Shown here: in pieces, positions 8,177 to 16,507 of the stretch
How positions within the stretch are numbered: the stretch's first letter is position 1
Layout: each line of letters begins with the position of its first letter
NCBI RefSeq assembly: GCF_020829495.1
Contig: NZ_JAIVFQ010000074.1
Location: 1-34,213, forward strand
DNA length: 34,213 nucleotides
From: Nostoc favosum CHAB5714
GTDB taxonomy: Bacteria > Cyanobacteriota > Cyanobacteriia > Cyanobacteriales > Nostocaceae
Direction: 5' to 3'
Notes under the pieces: model-generated
Database searches by the model: none
Seen by the model: only the letters and a program-made list of their open reading frames with translations
Told to the model about the DNA's origin: nothing
Made by a program: the position numbers and the translations under genes

Positions 8177-8313
8177 CAATACGGTTCAGTTAAGGATAAT
8201 TGTAGGTTGGGTTGAACGAAGTGAAACCCAACAAATGCCCGAAAATGTTGGGTTTCACTTCGTTCAACCCAACCTACGCAAATTTATTTTTCTGGCTTAA
8301 CCCAAGCGTATTG
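8177..8313. mobile_element. 137-bp palindromic element with 32-bp perfect arms
   Basis: Inner arms at 8202-8233 and 8246-8277 are perfect complements over 32 bp, starting GTAGGTTGGGTTGAACG, with a 12-nt loop. Outer ends are CAATACG... at the left and ...CTTAACCCAAGCGTATTG at the right; the left end is degenerate. A second member lies at 15486-15691 with the same ends. No coding capacity; a MITE-like repeat. Confidence 0.75.
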
Positions 8314-8685
8314 TGGTATAAGCAGATTTTCACTAACTAAGGTATTACCCAATAACAGACTAAGCTGAGTGTGTATTCAGATGTTTTATACTACTGCCCT
8401 ATATGTGTTTATGTCTTTATCAAAAAATGCAGCAACACAAACAAGCCTTTGGTAGTCTTAAAAAAATAGGTTTAAAAACCCCCTGTTATTTAAATGTATA
8501 ATTCTATACAAATTGTCCACAGTTATCTCAATTGGGGTCGATGATTATCGTAAATCAAAGGGTTTAAGACCCCTACCTCTACAGATAGCATCATTTTCAG
8601 TCGGGGTTTAAATCCCCGTCGGAAAATGTCTAAAATGCTTGAATTTTGAATTTTGAATTGTTAATGCGTCCATCTACTGCTAGAT
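8314..8685. other. Gene-free spacer with a 37-nt hairpin
   Basis: No gene seen. At 8592-8628 the palindrome CATTTTC...GGGG TTTAAA CCCC...GAAAATG forms a stem with few mismatches. Just before the next gene there is a repeat of the GAATTTT type (8640-8660). Possibly a dispersed element plus the promoter region of the following gene. Confidence 0.5.
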
Positions 8686-10185
8686 ATGTCTAACCATCCC
8701 TTGAACGTTGCAAGATCAACATTATTTTGGCGGCGTCTGTTCGCTATTGTTTTCACTAGTAGTTCGTTGCTCCCCAACTTTGGAAGCGAACCAGCAAGGG
8801 CGCAAGTAACCCAGTATTGTCAATTATCATCAACGGCGGCACAAGAAAAAGAAAACTTACGTTTGTCAGCCCTCAAAGGCAAACCAGATGCCCAAACCCG
8901 CTACCAAAACATTCTAAAAAAACAGGCACAGGAATTACAGGAGTGCCGCACGCGGACTTGGCCGCAAGTCCAAGCCATTTGGTTGCGCTTGTATCCTTGT
9001 GACATTCAGCCAGGAATAATTGATCAGATTATGGATCGGATTGTCAACCGTGGCTACAACCAAGTTTATTTAGAAGTATTTTACGACGGGCAGGCATTAT
9101 TGCCAGCAAAAGCTAACCCGACGGTTTGGCCTTCTGTAATTCGCACCCCAGGATCAGAAAACGCCGATTTACTCGCCACAGCAATTCAAAAAGGTCGGCA
9201 ACGCGGTTTAAAGGTTTACGCCTGGATGTTTACTACCAATTTCGGCTATACTTACGCCCAGCGCCGAGATAGAGAAGGTGCGATCGCTCGTAATGGCAAA
9301 GGTCAAACGAGCCTATATGTGGTAGATAACGGCTCTCAACTATTTATCGACCCCTACAACTTGCAAGCAAAACGCGACTACTACCAATTAGTAAAAGAAG
9401 TTTTGCGTCGTCGCCCAGATGGCTTACTATTAGACTATGTGCGCTATCCCCGACAAGCAGGAAGTGATTCCATCGCCACCAAAGTTTCAGATTTATGGCT
9501 ATTTAGTCCTGCAATTCAAGAAGCTTTATTTAAACGGGCACAAAATTACAAAGGGCTGGACTTGATTCGGCGCTTTTTGAGTAAGGGATTCGTCAGCCCT
9601 GGAGATATAGCGGAAGTTGATAAACTTTATCCTCAAGAAGGGGAACCCCTCTGGCAAGGACGCATTCCCCCATCAGCGCAAAAGTCAATTCTGTCTGCAA
9701 GAGATAGACAGCCACTTTTACAATGGGAATTATGGCAGCTTGCTGTTGCCCACGCCATGCAAGGAATTTTAGATTTTGTCACCATAGCCAGTTATCCAGC
9801 AAAGCAGCAAGGTATTACCACGGGAGTCGTGTTTTTCCCGGATGGCAACCAAACTGTAGGACAAGGGTATGATTCCCGTTTGCAACCTTGGGATCGGTTC
9901 CCCACTACATTGCAGTGGCATCCTATGGCTTATGGGAATTGCGGTAATGTCAGTTGTATTGTGACACAAGTGCAACGAGTTTTGAGTATGGCAAAACCGG
10001 GTACGCAGATAATCCCAGCTTTAGCAGGCAAATGGGGAGAGTCTGTTAGTAATCGTCCATCCCTAGAAGCGCAAATGCAGGCACTTCGCCAATACGCCCC
10101 CCAACTGAAGGGAGTTAGCCATTTTGCCTATTCTTGGCAATATCCTGAGAATGATAACGATCGCAAATTTTGTCGCAGTCGGTAA
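8686..10185 (+). CDS. Exported family-10-like glycosyl hydrolase (GHL10)
   Basis: 499 aa. An N-terminal basic region plus hydrophobic segment (FWRRLFAIVFTSSSLL) and an AxA-type site (ARA, about residue 38) indicate a signal peptide. The body matches the GHL10/DUF187-type TIM barrel: AIWLRLYPCDIQPGIIDQIMDRIVNRGYNQVYLEVFYDG, TAIQKGRQRGLKVYAWMFTTNFGY, DPYNLQAKRDYYQLVKEVLRRRPDGLLLDYVRYPR, and WHPMAYGNCGN, ending AYSWQYPEN. Proteins of this kind are thought to act on extracellular or wall glycans, but their substrates are mostly unknown. It stands alone between a PIN module and mobA. Confidence 0.82.
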   Translation: MSNHPLNVARSTLFWRRLFAIVFTSSSLLPNFGSEPARAQVTQYCQLSSTAAQEKENLRLSALKGKPDAQTRYQNILKKQAQELQECRTRTWPQVQAIWLRLYPCDIQPGIIDQIMDRIVNRGYNQVYLEVFYDGQALLPAKANPTVWPSVIRTPGSENADLLATAIQKGRQRGLKVYAWMFTTNFGYTYAQRRDREGAIARNGKGQTSLYVVDNGSQLFIDPYNLQAKRDYYQLVKEVLRRRPDGLLLDYVRYPRQAGSDSIATKVSDLWLFSPAIQEALFKRAQNYKGLDLIRRFLSKGFVSPGDIAEVDKLYPQEGEPLWQGRIPPSAQKSILSARDRQPLLQWELWQLAVAHAMQGILDFVTIASYPAKQQGITTGVVFFPDGNQTVGQGYDSRLQPWDRFPTTLQWHPMAYGNCGNVSCIVTQVQRVLSMAKPGTQIIPALAGKWGESVSNRPSLEAQMQALRQYAPQLKGVSHFAYSWQYPENDNDRKFCRSR

Positions 10186-10303
10186 GTAGCAGAATTCAGG
10201 AGTCAGGAGCGGAGCCGGAGACGCTCCGCCTCCGGTCAGAATTCAGAAGAAAAATTCCCCTCATCTCCCACTAATTGATTCTGAATTCTGTATTCTTCTT
10301 CAA

Positions 10304-10906
10304 TTAACTCTTAGCCAAGTCCTCTGGTGTATTACAGTTAAACAGCATTTCTGGTTCTGCTAAAGGTAAAACTTCTATAGGATATTGCCGAAGCCACTGC
10401 TGAAACGATCGCCCCCCTTGGTTGATAAACTCTAAAAGTTGTGGCAAACAGCGACGGCGATAAAAACCACATAGAGGTTCCCAGCCTTTGGGATGATCGG
10501 CTAAAGCTGCGATCGCATTATCCCCCACCCTATCAAGTCTAGTTACCCAATTTTGCAACACCTCAACCCGCAACCTCGGCAAATCGCAAGCTAGCAGCAG
10601 CACCCAATCTGTTTGCACTTCGGCTAGCCCTTGGGCAAATCCAACTAGAGGCCCGTGGGCTAGAGGTTCTCCAGATAAAGGCACTTCTCGGATAAATTGA
10701 CAACCAGGCAAAAGCAAATTTTGATAGCGTTCTGGCCAGGGAGTGACTATATAAACAGTATCGGCACAGCTTTGAGCAATGCTACAAACTCGCTGTAACA
10801 ACGGCACTCCTTGAATGGGAATCAAGGCTTTATCTTGACCCATCCGAGAACTTTTACCGCCTGCTAATACAATGGCGGTTAATTTGCTACATGAGTTAAT
10901 AGTCAT
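10304..10906 (-). CDS. mobA: Molybdenum cofactor guanylyltransferase MobA
   Basis: Transfers GMP from GTP to molybdopterin to make the bis-MGD/MGD cofactor used by enzymes such as nitrate reductase. Seen: the nucleotide-binding motif LAGGKSSRMGQDKAL at residues 14-28, DWVLLLACDLPRL (metal-binding Asp) in the middle, and GWEPLCGFYRRRCLPQL typical of MobA. 200 aa, normal length. It has no partner in the Mo-cofactor pathway in the window. Confidence 0.93.
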   Translation of the reverse strand: MTINSCSKLTAIVLAGGKSSRMGQDKALIPIQGVPLLQRVCSIAQSCADTVYIVTPWPERYQNLLLPGCQFIREVPLSGEPLAHGPLVGFAQGLAEVQTDWVLLLACDLPRLRVEVLQNWVTRLDRVGDNAIAALADHPKGWEPLCGFYRRRCLPQLLEFINQGGRSFQQWLRQYPIEVLPLAEPEMLFNCNTPEDLAKS

Positions 10907-10999
10907 TCGTCAAAAAAATAGAGGGTAAAAAACGAGTCAAACTAAATTAACCCCTGACGCTGAAAGTAGAATAAATTTATCTTCTACTTAAACCCCATC

Positions 11000-11224
11000 A
11001 TGGCTATCCAAGAACTCGAACAACAACTCCTTCAGCTTTCCCCCAACGATAAACTGTACATCATCCAACTCCTTGCCCAAAGCCTGACCACACACAACAA
11101 AACCCACCCAGATCAACCAAGCAAAATCTCAGAGTTTTTCCGTCAATCCCCCCTGGCTGAACTCATCGAAGAACTTGACCTTAGTCGAGATCGCACCCTT
11201 CCCCGCGATGCCTTCACCCCATGA
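11000..11224 (+). CDS. VapB-like antitoxin
   Basis: 74-aa protein with a helical N-terminal LEQQLLQLSPNDKLYIIQLLAQSL segment often found in cyanobacterial antitoxins, and an extended polar C-terminus. Its stop overlaps the start of the PIN toxin (ATGA at 11221-11224), a hallmark of translational coupling in toxin-antitoxin pairs. Confidence 0.8.
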   Translation: MAIQELEQQLLQLSPNDKLYIIQLLAQSLTTHNKTHPDQPSKISEFFRQSPLAELIEELDLSRDRTLPRDAFTP

Positions 11225-11643
11225 CTTATCTCCTTGATACCTGCCTGATTTCCGAACTTGTTGCTAAACAACCAAATCAACAAGTTTTAGATTGGCTAGA
11301 TGCCCAAGTGCCAGAAACACTTTACCTTAGCGTCATCACAATTGGCGAAATTGCTAAAGGCATCAGCAAAATTACTGCATCTAAGCGGAAAGAATCTCTA
11401 ACAACTTGGCTGAATGAAACCCTGCCTAATCGCTTTCAACAAAGAATCTTAAATATAGATGTCTCAACAATGTTGTTGTGGGGAAATTTAGTCGGGCAAC
11501 TAGAACAGAATGGACGACCTCTACCTCTCATGGATTCTCTTATTGCAGCGATTGCAATTCATAACTCTTTATCACTTGTCACCCGTAACGAAAAAGATTT
11601 TGCTGGGACAGGGGTTCTAATGGTTAATCCTTGGTCTGTTTAG
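11221..11643 (+). CDS. VapC/FitB-type PIN-domain ribonuclease toxin
   Basis: 140-aa PIN domain with all four acidic positions: MTYLLDTCLISEL (Asp6), VITIGEIAKGI (Glu), LMDSLIAAIA (Asp) and TRNEKDF (Asp/Glu). It resembles the FitB/VapC branch that starts YLLDTCLISEL. Predicted metal-dependent RNase held in check by the overlapping antitoxin. Unrelated in detail to the toxin at 7773. Confidence 0.9.
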   Translation: MTYLLDTCLISELVAKQPNQQVLDWLDAQVPETLYLSVITIGEIAKGISKITASKRKESLTTWLNETLPNRFQQRILNIDVSTMLLWGNLVGQLEQNGRPLPLMDSLIAAIAIHNSLSLVTRNEKDFAGTGVLMVNPWSV

Positions 11644-11745
11644 GCATCATCACTATACGGGGTCAAATGAGCAACCGCGCAGAAAGTTATGATCGGGACT
11701 GGATGACCTGCTGGTAACATTCTAGTTGGGAGAAATAAAACTATT

Positions 11746-13800
11746 TCACGCCCTCACCTGACTTTTCTGGACTTGCTGCAATAAATGCTCTACATTTTCT
11801 GCTGGTGCAAGACACTTCAAACCTTGGCAAACTAACCCAACGCTTCCTTCCGGTAAATCAGATGTTATGGCAAACACAGCCGTTGGTAGAAACTTGGGGA
11901 TCAGAGAGTTTATTTGCTCAGTGGTGCTGCGAATCAAGGTAGAATTACGATACCAATCCAACGCTGTAAATAAACTGGGACAGGCTTGGGGAGCGCGATG
12001 CATGACACTCCTAAAAGCTTTTAAGCCAAGTTCTGCTAAATCCAAATAATCTAGATTATCCGTGAGTAGGGCGAGACGAACAAGATTAGCGATCGCAATT
12101 CCATTAGCTGATGGTGTAGCATTATCAACGTAACTGCGCTCCCGCACAATTAAATCTTGACTAGAACCACTTGATGTGTTATAGTAACCACCTAACTCTA
12201 CACTCCAGAGAAATTCGTTGAATTCATCTTGGATAGCGATCGCTTTTTCTAACCATTGCTTATGCTCAGGGTTGGAAGCTTGTAAATCCAGGAGAGCTTT
12301 AATAAAAAAGGCGTAATCTTCAGACTGCGCTAAAACGGTTGGTTCTCCTTGATAGTTGAGTCGGTGGAAACGTCCATCGACAAACTGATTTTCCAAGATA
12401 AAATTCGCTGCTCGTGCTGCTAATTCCAGATATAACGGTTCTTGGAAAACCCCAGCCGCTTTAGCCAGCCCAGAAATCATCAAGCTATTCCAAGCGACAA
12501 TCATCTTCGTATCTGTCACCGAGGGAATGCGACCTGGCCAGTTAGTGCTTTTTGCTTCCTGGTTGTTACGAGCCGGGGGAAAAGTTTCTAAAGACTCAGA
12601 ACTAACGCCATAGCGAGCGGTAAACAGCTTGCTCAGAGACGTTTCCAGGGTTGCACTCAGTTGCCCTGAATAACGCCTTTGCAAGACATTGCGCCCTTCA
12701 AAGTTGCCGTTAGGTGTCACCGTAAACTGTTCTAATTCCCTTAATTCTTCAGGCGTTAACAGTTCTTGTAGTTCGCTGTAACTCCAGACGTAAAAGGCTC
12801 CTTCTTCTGGTTCTACTGCCGTGGGTTCAATGAAGCTGTCGGCATCTTGAGCAGCATAGAAGTAACCTTCAGGCGCGGTCATTTCCCGCTTCAGCCATTG
12901 TACAGTACCAGCAACTGCTCTCTCAAATGCTGCTTCTTGTACTCCTGCACTCCATAAAGAAGCTATATACTCCACAATCTGTCCATTGTCGTAGAGCATC
13001 TTTTCAAAGTGGGGTACTGTCCAAGTAGCGTCAACAGTATAGCGATGAAAGCCACCGCCCACATGGTCATAAATGCCTCCCAGCGCTAAGTCTAGTCCCC
13101 GTTGGGTACAAACTTGCTTGCCATCATAGCGAGATTCAAAATTAAATCGAGTTCCCCCCAGTGCTAATTCTGCATAAGGAATCATCGGAAAGCTATTACC
13201 AGATTGACTAGGAGTAATTATACCTGTGCTAGTTTCCCAACCTTGGCGGAGTAATTCATGGTCTTCAAGCTCATCTGTTGTACCATCTTGCAACACCGCA
13301 GACGTGAGCAGCGACTCAATAATTAAGGCTTTGCGTTGCTGTAATTCTGCTTTTTCTGTATCGTAATAACGGCGAAGAGCTTGCAACACCTGCAAAAATC
13401 CAGGACGACCATAACGCGGGTCTACAGGAAAATAAGTACCAGCATAAAAAGGCACTAAATCTTCTGGGGAAAGAAATACGTTTAAAGGCCAACCCCCTTG
13501 ACCACTCATCATCTGCAAAGCTTGCATGTAGATGCTATCGAGGTCAGGTCTTTCTTCCCTGTCTACTTTGATGGGAAGATAATTAGCATTCATGTAGTCA
13601 GCGATCGCAATATCAGAAAAAGCCTCGCCTTCCATGACAGTACACCAGTGGCAACTAGAGTAGCCAATGGAGAGAAAAATCGGTTTATTTTGCGCCCTTG
13701 CAGTTGCAAGTGCTTCGTCACACCAAGACCACCAATCAATCGGGTTTTCGGCGTGTTTGCGGAGATAAAGGCTCTTAGCTTCAGCAAGGCGATTAGTCAT
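11746..13800 (-). CDS. DUF255 / thioredoxin-like protein (YyaL/SSP411 family)
   Basis: About 684 aa. The N-terminal thioredoxin-like domain has CHWC at residues 50-53 (SIGYSSCHWCTVME) and the family signature NPIDWWSWCDEAL plus KVDREERPDLDSIYMQALQMMSGQGGWPLNVFLSP; the rest is an alpha/alpha-toroid like glycan-processing enzymes (GGGFHRYTVDATWTVPHFEKMLYDNGQ). Function is unproved; redox or sugar epimerase-like roles have been proposed for relatives. The ATG at 13800 precedes the conserved NRLAEAKSLYLRKHAENP; an in-frame TTG at 13812 is possible but less likely. Monocistronic as far as can be seen. Confidence 0.88.
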   Translation of the reverse strand: MTNRLAEAKSLYLRKHAENPIDWWSWCDEALATARAQNKPIFLSIGYSSCHWCTVMEGEAFSDIAIADYMNANYLPIKVDREERPDLDSIYMQALQMMSGQGGWPLNVFLSPEDLVPFYAGTYFPVDPRYGRPGFLQVLQALRRYYDTEKAELQQRKALIIESLLTSAVLQDGTTDELEDHELLRQGWETSTGIITPSQSGNSFPMIPYAELALGGTRFNFESRYDGKQVCTQRGLDLALGGIYDHVGGGFHRYTVDATWTVPHFEKMLYDNGQIVEYIASLWSAGVQEAAFERAVAGTVQWLKREMTAPEGYFYAAQDADSFIEPTAVEPEEGAFYVWSYSELQELLTPEELRELEQFTVTPNGNFEGRNVLQRRYSGQLSATLETSLSKLFTARYGVSSESLETFPPARNNQEAKSTNWPGRIPSVTDTKMIVAWNSLMISGLAKAAGVFQEPLYLELAARAANFILENQFVDGRFHRLNYQGEPTVLAQSEDYAFFIKALLDLQASNPEHKQWLEKAIAIQDEFNEFLWSVELGGYYNTSSGSSQDLIVRERSYVDNATPSANGIAIANLVRLALLTDNLDYLDLAELGLKAFRSVMHRAPQACPSLFTALDWYRNSTLIRSTTEQINSLIPKFLPTAVFAITSDLPEGSVGLVCQGLKCLAPAENVEHLLQQVQKSQVRA

Positions 13801-14834
13801 GATCAAATGCAAATAGTTGCCTTCTTTGCTCAGTCTATCCTCTTCTCAGGAGTCTTAGGCTAGACGGGTATGTAGATAAGCAAGAAATCCTACGAGCGAA
13901 TTATCCCTTGGGTCAGAGGTCGTAGTGCATATCTGTGATATTGCTGACCAAAAAATAATTTGGATGCGGAGCAACTAAATTTATTTATCTGACTTTTCAC
14001 GTTATGTGGAAAAGTCCACCAAAAACCTAACCCCCTAACCCCCAACCCGTGGCGGGAAGGGGGAAAATTCAAAGTCTCTCTCCTTTTAGGAGAGAGATTT
14101 AGAGAGAGGTTTTCCAGATGACCTGAATTGTCAGATTCATTTATGGGGTTCAAAATTATTGACTTTTGACTTCCCAGAAGGGGCTGACACCTATGCAATT
14201 TGTGAAAAATTCTTACTGAAAAGATCGCAATAGTAAGCTAACGATATTTGGTGGCGTTTCTCGCACAGGTGATGCTGTCTTTGACTGAATTAAAGTATTT
14301 GGGCTAAGTCCTGCTATCAGGTGGAGCAAGAAGGTGATGATGGCGGCTTGTACAAGTTTTTCCAGCATGGCACGTCTCTCTGGGTGGATAGCATTTCAAG
14401 TATGACTAGTTATTCTAAATACATTCATTACTCTCGACTTACTGAATGTAACAAAAATAAGTTGATATTTGCTGAGGTAAATCCTAAAAAATGTTTAAAA
14501 TGTTACAGGATTAACATAATTCCCTAAGCAAATCTGATTTTGGTTATCGGTCTAATCACCACATCGCCAAAGTTGTCCAGCAAATGCCGAGATATGAGGT
14601 TGGCGATGATTGGAGTTTTTTGATTTGTTCTTCATGGGATATTTTCTTAGACACCTTTTGCCATTAAAAAGTGCCCTTGGGGGTTAAATTTATCGCAAAA
14701 TCATCTTTTGTACTGTTTTTGGGCAAGGGAAAACGAGAAAGGTTTGATTTATCTGCTTGAGAACAGTAGAGATAAACCCCAGTTTCGTGCTGTCACCGAT
14801 AAAATGTATTTAAAGTAGCCACAAACACGCTTCC
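13801..14834. other. 1-kb spacer before clpP with dispersed repeats
   Basis: No convincing gene. At 13989-14014 there is GACTTTTCAC-gttat-GTGGAAAAGTC (hairpin), a sequence that recurs at 16410-16432. It is followed to about 14118 by a C-rich then GGGGG-rich block and a CTCTCTCC/GGAGAGAG stem, a dispersed-repeat pattern also seen at 16013-16090. A short open frame at 14321-14527 lacks a good start and family features. The last ~130 bp presumably hold the clpP promoter. Confidence 0.5.
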
Positions 14835-15446
14835 ATGATTCCTATCGTTATTGAACAATCGGGTCGAGGCGAACGCGCCTTTGACATCTACTCACGGCTG
14901 TTGCGTGAGCGCATCATCTTTTTGGGACAACAAGTTGACAACAACATTGCTAACTTGATTGTTGCCCAACTGCTGTATTTGGATGCCGAAGACTCGGAGA
15001 AAGACATTTATATGTACATCAATTCTCCCGGTGGTTCGGTGACGGCTGGTATGGGCATTTTTGACACTATGAAACATATTCGCCCTGATGTCTGTACCAT
15101 TTGTACCGGATTGGCGGCGAGTATGGGCGCTTTCCTCCTCAGTGCTGGTGCTAAGGGTAAGCGGATGAGTCTACCCCATTCTCGGATTATGATTCATCAA
15201 CCTCTAGGCGGCGCTCAAGGACAGGCGACTGATATTGAAATTCAGGCGCGGGAAATTCTGTACCACAAACGGCGGCTAAACGACTATTTAGCTGAACATA
15301 CAGGTCAACCAATTGAGCGGATTGCTGAAGATACTGAACGTGACTTTTTTATGTCACCAGAGGAAGCCAGAGAATACGGCTTGATTGACCAAGTGATTGA
15401 CCGTCACGCTGCTGGTAGCCGCCCAGCAGTTGCTGTTCTTAATTAA
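14835..15446 (+). CDS. clpP: ATP-dependent Clp protease proteolytic subunit
   Basis: Serine peptidase that forms tetradecameric barrels and degrades proteins fed by ClpC/ClpX ATPases in the cytosol. Catalytic triad intact: Ser96 in GLAASMGAF, His121 in RIMIHQPLGG, Asp170 in DTERDFFMSPEEA. It also has the NSPGGSVTAGMGIFDTM oxyanion-loop segment. 203 aa. The N-terminus MIPIVIEQSGRGERAFDIYSRLLRERIIFLG is like the active cyanobacterial ClpP paralogues, not the inactive ClpR. Cyanobacteria carry several; which paralogue this is cannot be told here. A strong terminator follows. Confidence 0.95.
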   Translation: MIPIVIEQSGRGERAFDIYSRLLRERIIFLGQQVDNNIANLIVAQLLYLDAEDSEKDIYMYINSPGGSVTAGMGIFDTMKHIRPDVCTICTGLAASMGAFLLSAGAKGKRMSLPHSRIMIHQPLGGAQGQATDIEIQAREILYHKRRLNDYLAEHTGQPIERIAEDTERDFFMSPEEAREYGLIDQVIDRHAAGSRPAVAVLN

Positions 15447-15485
15447 TAGTCACGATTGGTAAATGGTGATTTACCACTTTTAATT

Positions 15486-15691
15486 CAATACGCTTGGGTT
15501 AAGGAAAATTGTAGGTTGGGTTAAGCAAAGCGCAACCCAACAAAGCCCCGAAAATGTTGGGTTTCGCTCCTCAAACGCCACTTGCTTCTCCCAAGGGGAG
15601 ACGCTGCGCGAACAAGTCGGGAAACCGCAAGGGCGCAGTGGCTCCCCAACCTACACAATTTAAGGTTTTTGGCGCTAACCCAAGCGTATTG
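15486..15691. mobile_element. Second copy of the palindromic element, split by a smaller repeat
   Basis: Outer inverted ends CAATACGCTTGGGTTA / TAACCCAAGCGTATTG and inner GTAGGTTGGGTTAAGC arm match the element at 8177-8313. The right inner arm is interrupted between about 15576 and 15643 by a repeat running from ACGCCACTTGC to GCGCAGTGGC. This gives 206 bp instead of about 137. Confidence 0.75.
15576..15643 (+). repeat. Small palindromic repeat, copy A (GCCACTTGC...GCAGTGGC)
   Basis: About 68 bp with inverted ends GCCACT/AGTGGC and an inner GGGGAGACGCTGCGCGAACAAG block. Other copies: 17999-18131 (plus) and 21663-21757 (minus). Here it sits inside another element. Confidence 0.7.
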
Positions 15692-15715
15692 ACTTTTAAT
15701 TTTCTTAAACCCTAA

Positions 15716-15751
15716 AAATAACCCCTTTTCATAACTGAAGAGGGGTTATTT
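15716..15751. terminator. Terminator after clpP, probably bidirectional
   Basis: Stem AAATAACCCC / GGGGTTATTT with additional pairing TTTTC/GAAGA near the loop. A-rich on one side and T-rich on the other, so it can end clpP and also the convergent minus-strand gene. Confidence 0.75.
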
Positions 15752-15967
15752 GACTTCAAAACTTGATTTAGAAATTCAAAACTTGATTTAGAAGTTGGAA
15801 ATCAAAATCCTGCTCTTGGGTCTGGCTGAGATTGGAGATATTGGAGGAATTCGTGCAATTCATCATCGGTCAGTAAAGAACGCGATCGCTTCCCATAAGT
15901 TTTAATTAGATGCTCCCGTCCCTGTTCTGGTGTCCAGCCTAAACGCTCTATCTCGACATCAGTCTTA

Positions 15968-16132
15968 GAGGATGTTTGACAAGTCGCAAAGTATACTACG
16001 AACCCCGCTTCCATTCCTCTCCCCGAAACGGAGAGAGGCTTTGAAACCCCCCTTCCCTACAAGGGAATGGGGGCTAGGGGGGTTAGGTTTGGGAGGCTTT
16101 GATGTTACCAAAAATACTTTTCAAACATCCTC
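15968..16132. mobile_element. 165-bp MITE with TTA target duplication
   Basis: Perfect 12-bp terminal inverted repeats GAGGATGTTTGA / TCAAACATCCTC, flanked by TTA at 15965-15967 and 16133-16135. The interior has C-rich and G-rich palindromic tracts and no reading frame. A 3-bp TTA/TNA duplication is known for some IS5-group elements, so a helper of that kind is possible. Confidence 0.8.
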
Positions 16133-16152
16133 TTAGCCAATACCTTCTTCCA

Positions 16153-16404
16153 AACAAGCAAATGCGTACGCTCAACAAGCAAATGCGTACGCTCAACAAG
16201 CAAATGCGTACGCTCAACAAGCAAATGCGTACGCTCAACAAGCAAATGTGTACGCTCAACAAGCAAATGTGTACGCTCAACAAGCAAATGCGTACGCTCA
16301 ACAAGCAAATGCGTACGCTCAACAAGCAAATGCGTACGCTCAACAAGCAAATGCTGTCGCTTAACAAGCAAATGCTGTCGCTCAACAAGCAAATGCTGTC
16401 GCTC
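16153..16404. repeat. 12 x 21-bp tandem array
   Basis: Twelve exact-length units that begin AACAAGCAAATG. Units 1-4 and 7-9 continue CGTACGCTC, units 5-6 TGTACGCTC, units 10-12 CTGTCGCT(C/T). Because 21 is divisible by three, several frames stay open on both strands (ERTHLLV on minus; NKQMRTL or AQQANAY on plus). The minus ERTHLLV frame is the one in register with the truncated paralogue. Confidence 0.95.
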
Positions 16405-16467
16405 AACCTGACTTTTCACGGGATGTGGAAAAGGGGATAGACTTTTGCAAGAGGTCTATTAGTCCTT

Positions 16468-16507
16468 ACTAATGACTAATGACTAATGACTAATGACTAA
16501 TGACTAA
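16468..16507. repeat. STRR heptamer array ACTAATG
   Basis: Five perfect ACTAATG heptamers plus a partial sixth. The array runs directly into the stop codon (16508-16510) of the minus-strand gene. Short tandem heptamers of this kind are characteristic of heterocystous cyanobacteria. Confidence 0.9.

Larger units (their letters stand above)
15802..16419 (-). pseudogene. Element-split partial paralogue of the downstream gene, with heptad repeats
   Basis: The last 55 codons (15802-15966: KTDVEIERLGWTPEQGREH... to QPDPRAGF) are a diverged copy of the C-terminus of the gene at 16508-17395. They are cut off by a 165-bp insertion (15968-16132). Removing the insertion and one copy of its TTA duplication joins them in frame to VLAK, which parallels VIAK in the paralogue, and then to a minus-strand heptad repeat (ERTHLLV) of 12 units. 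The restored frame opens at a GTG at 16419 and lacks the paralogue's N-terminal half. So it is a partial duplication that gained a repeat array and was then disrupted. Whether the heptad stretch was ever translated is uncertain. Confidence 0.65.

Noticed and set aside
14321..14527. 68-codon frame in the clpP spacer
   Set aside because: GTG start without ribosome site, no family pattern, surrounded by repeats.
16099..16440. Plus-strand open frames across the 21-bp array (NKQMRTL, AQQANAY repeats)
   Set aside because: They stay open only because the repeat length is a multiple of three; the AQQANAY frame is broken by TAA in unit 10, and neither has a ribosome site or homologous flank.
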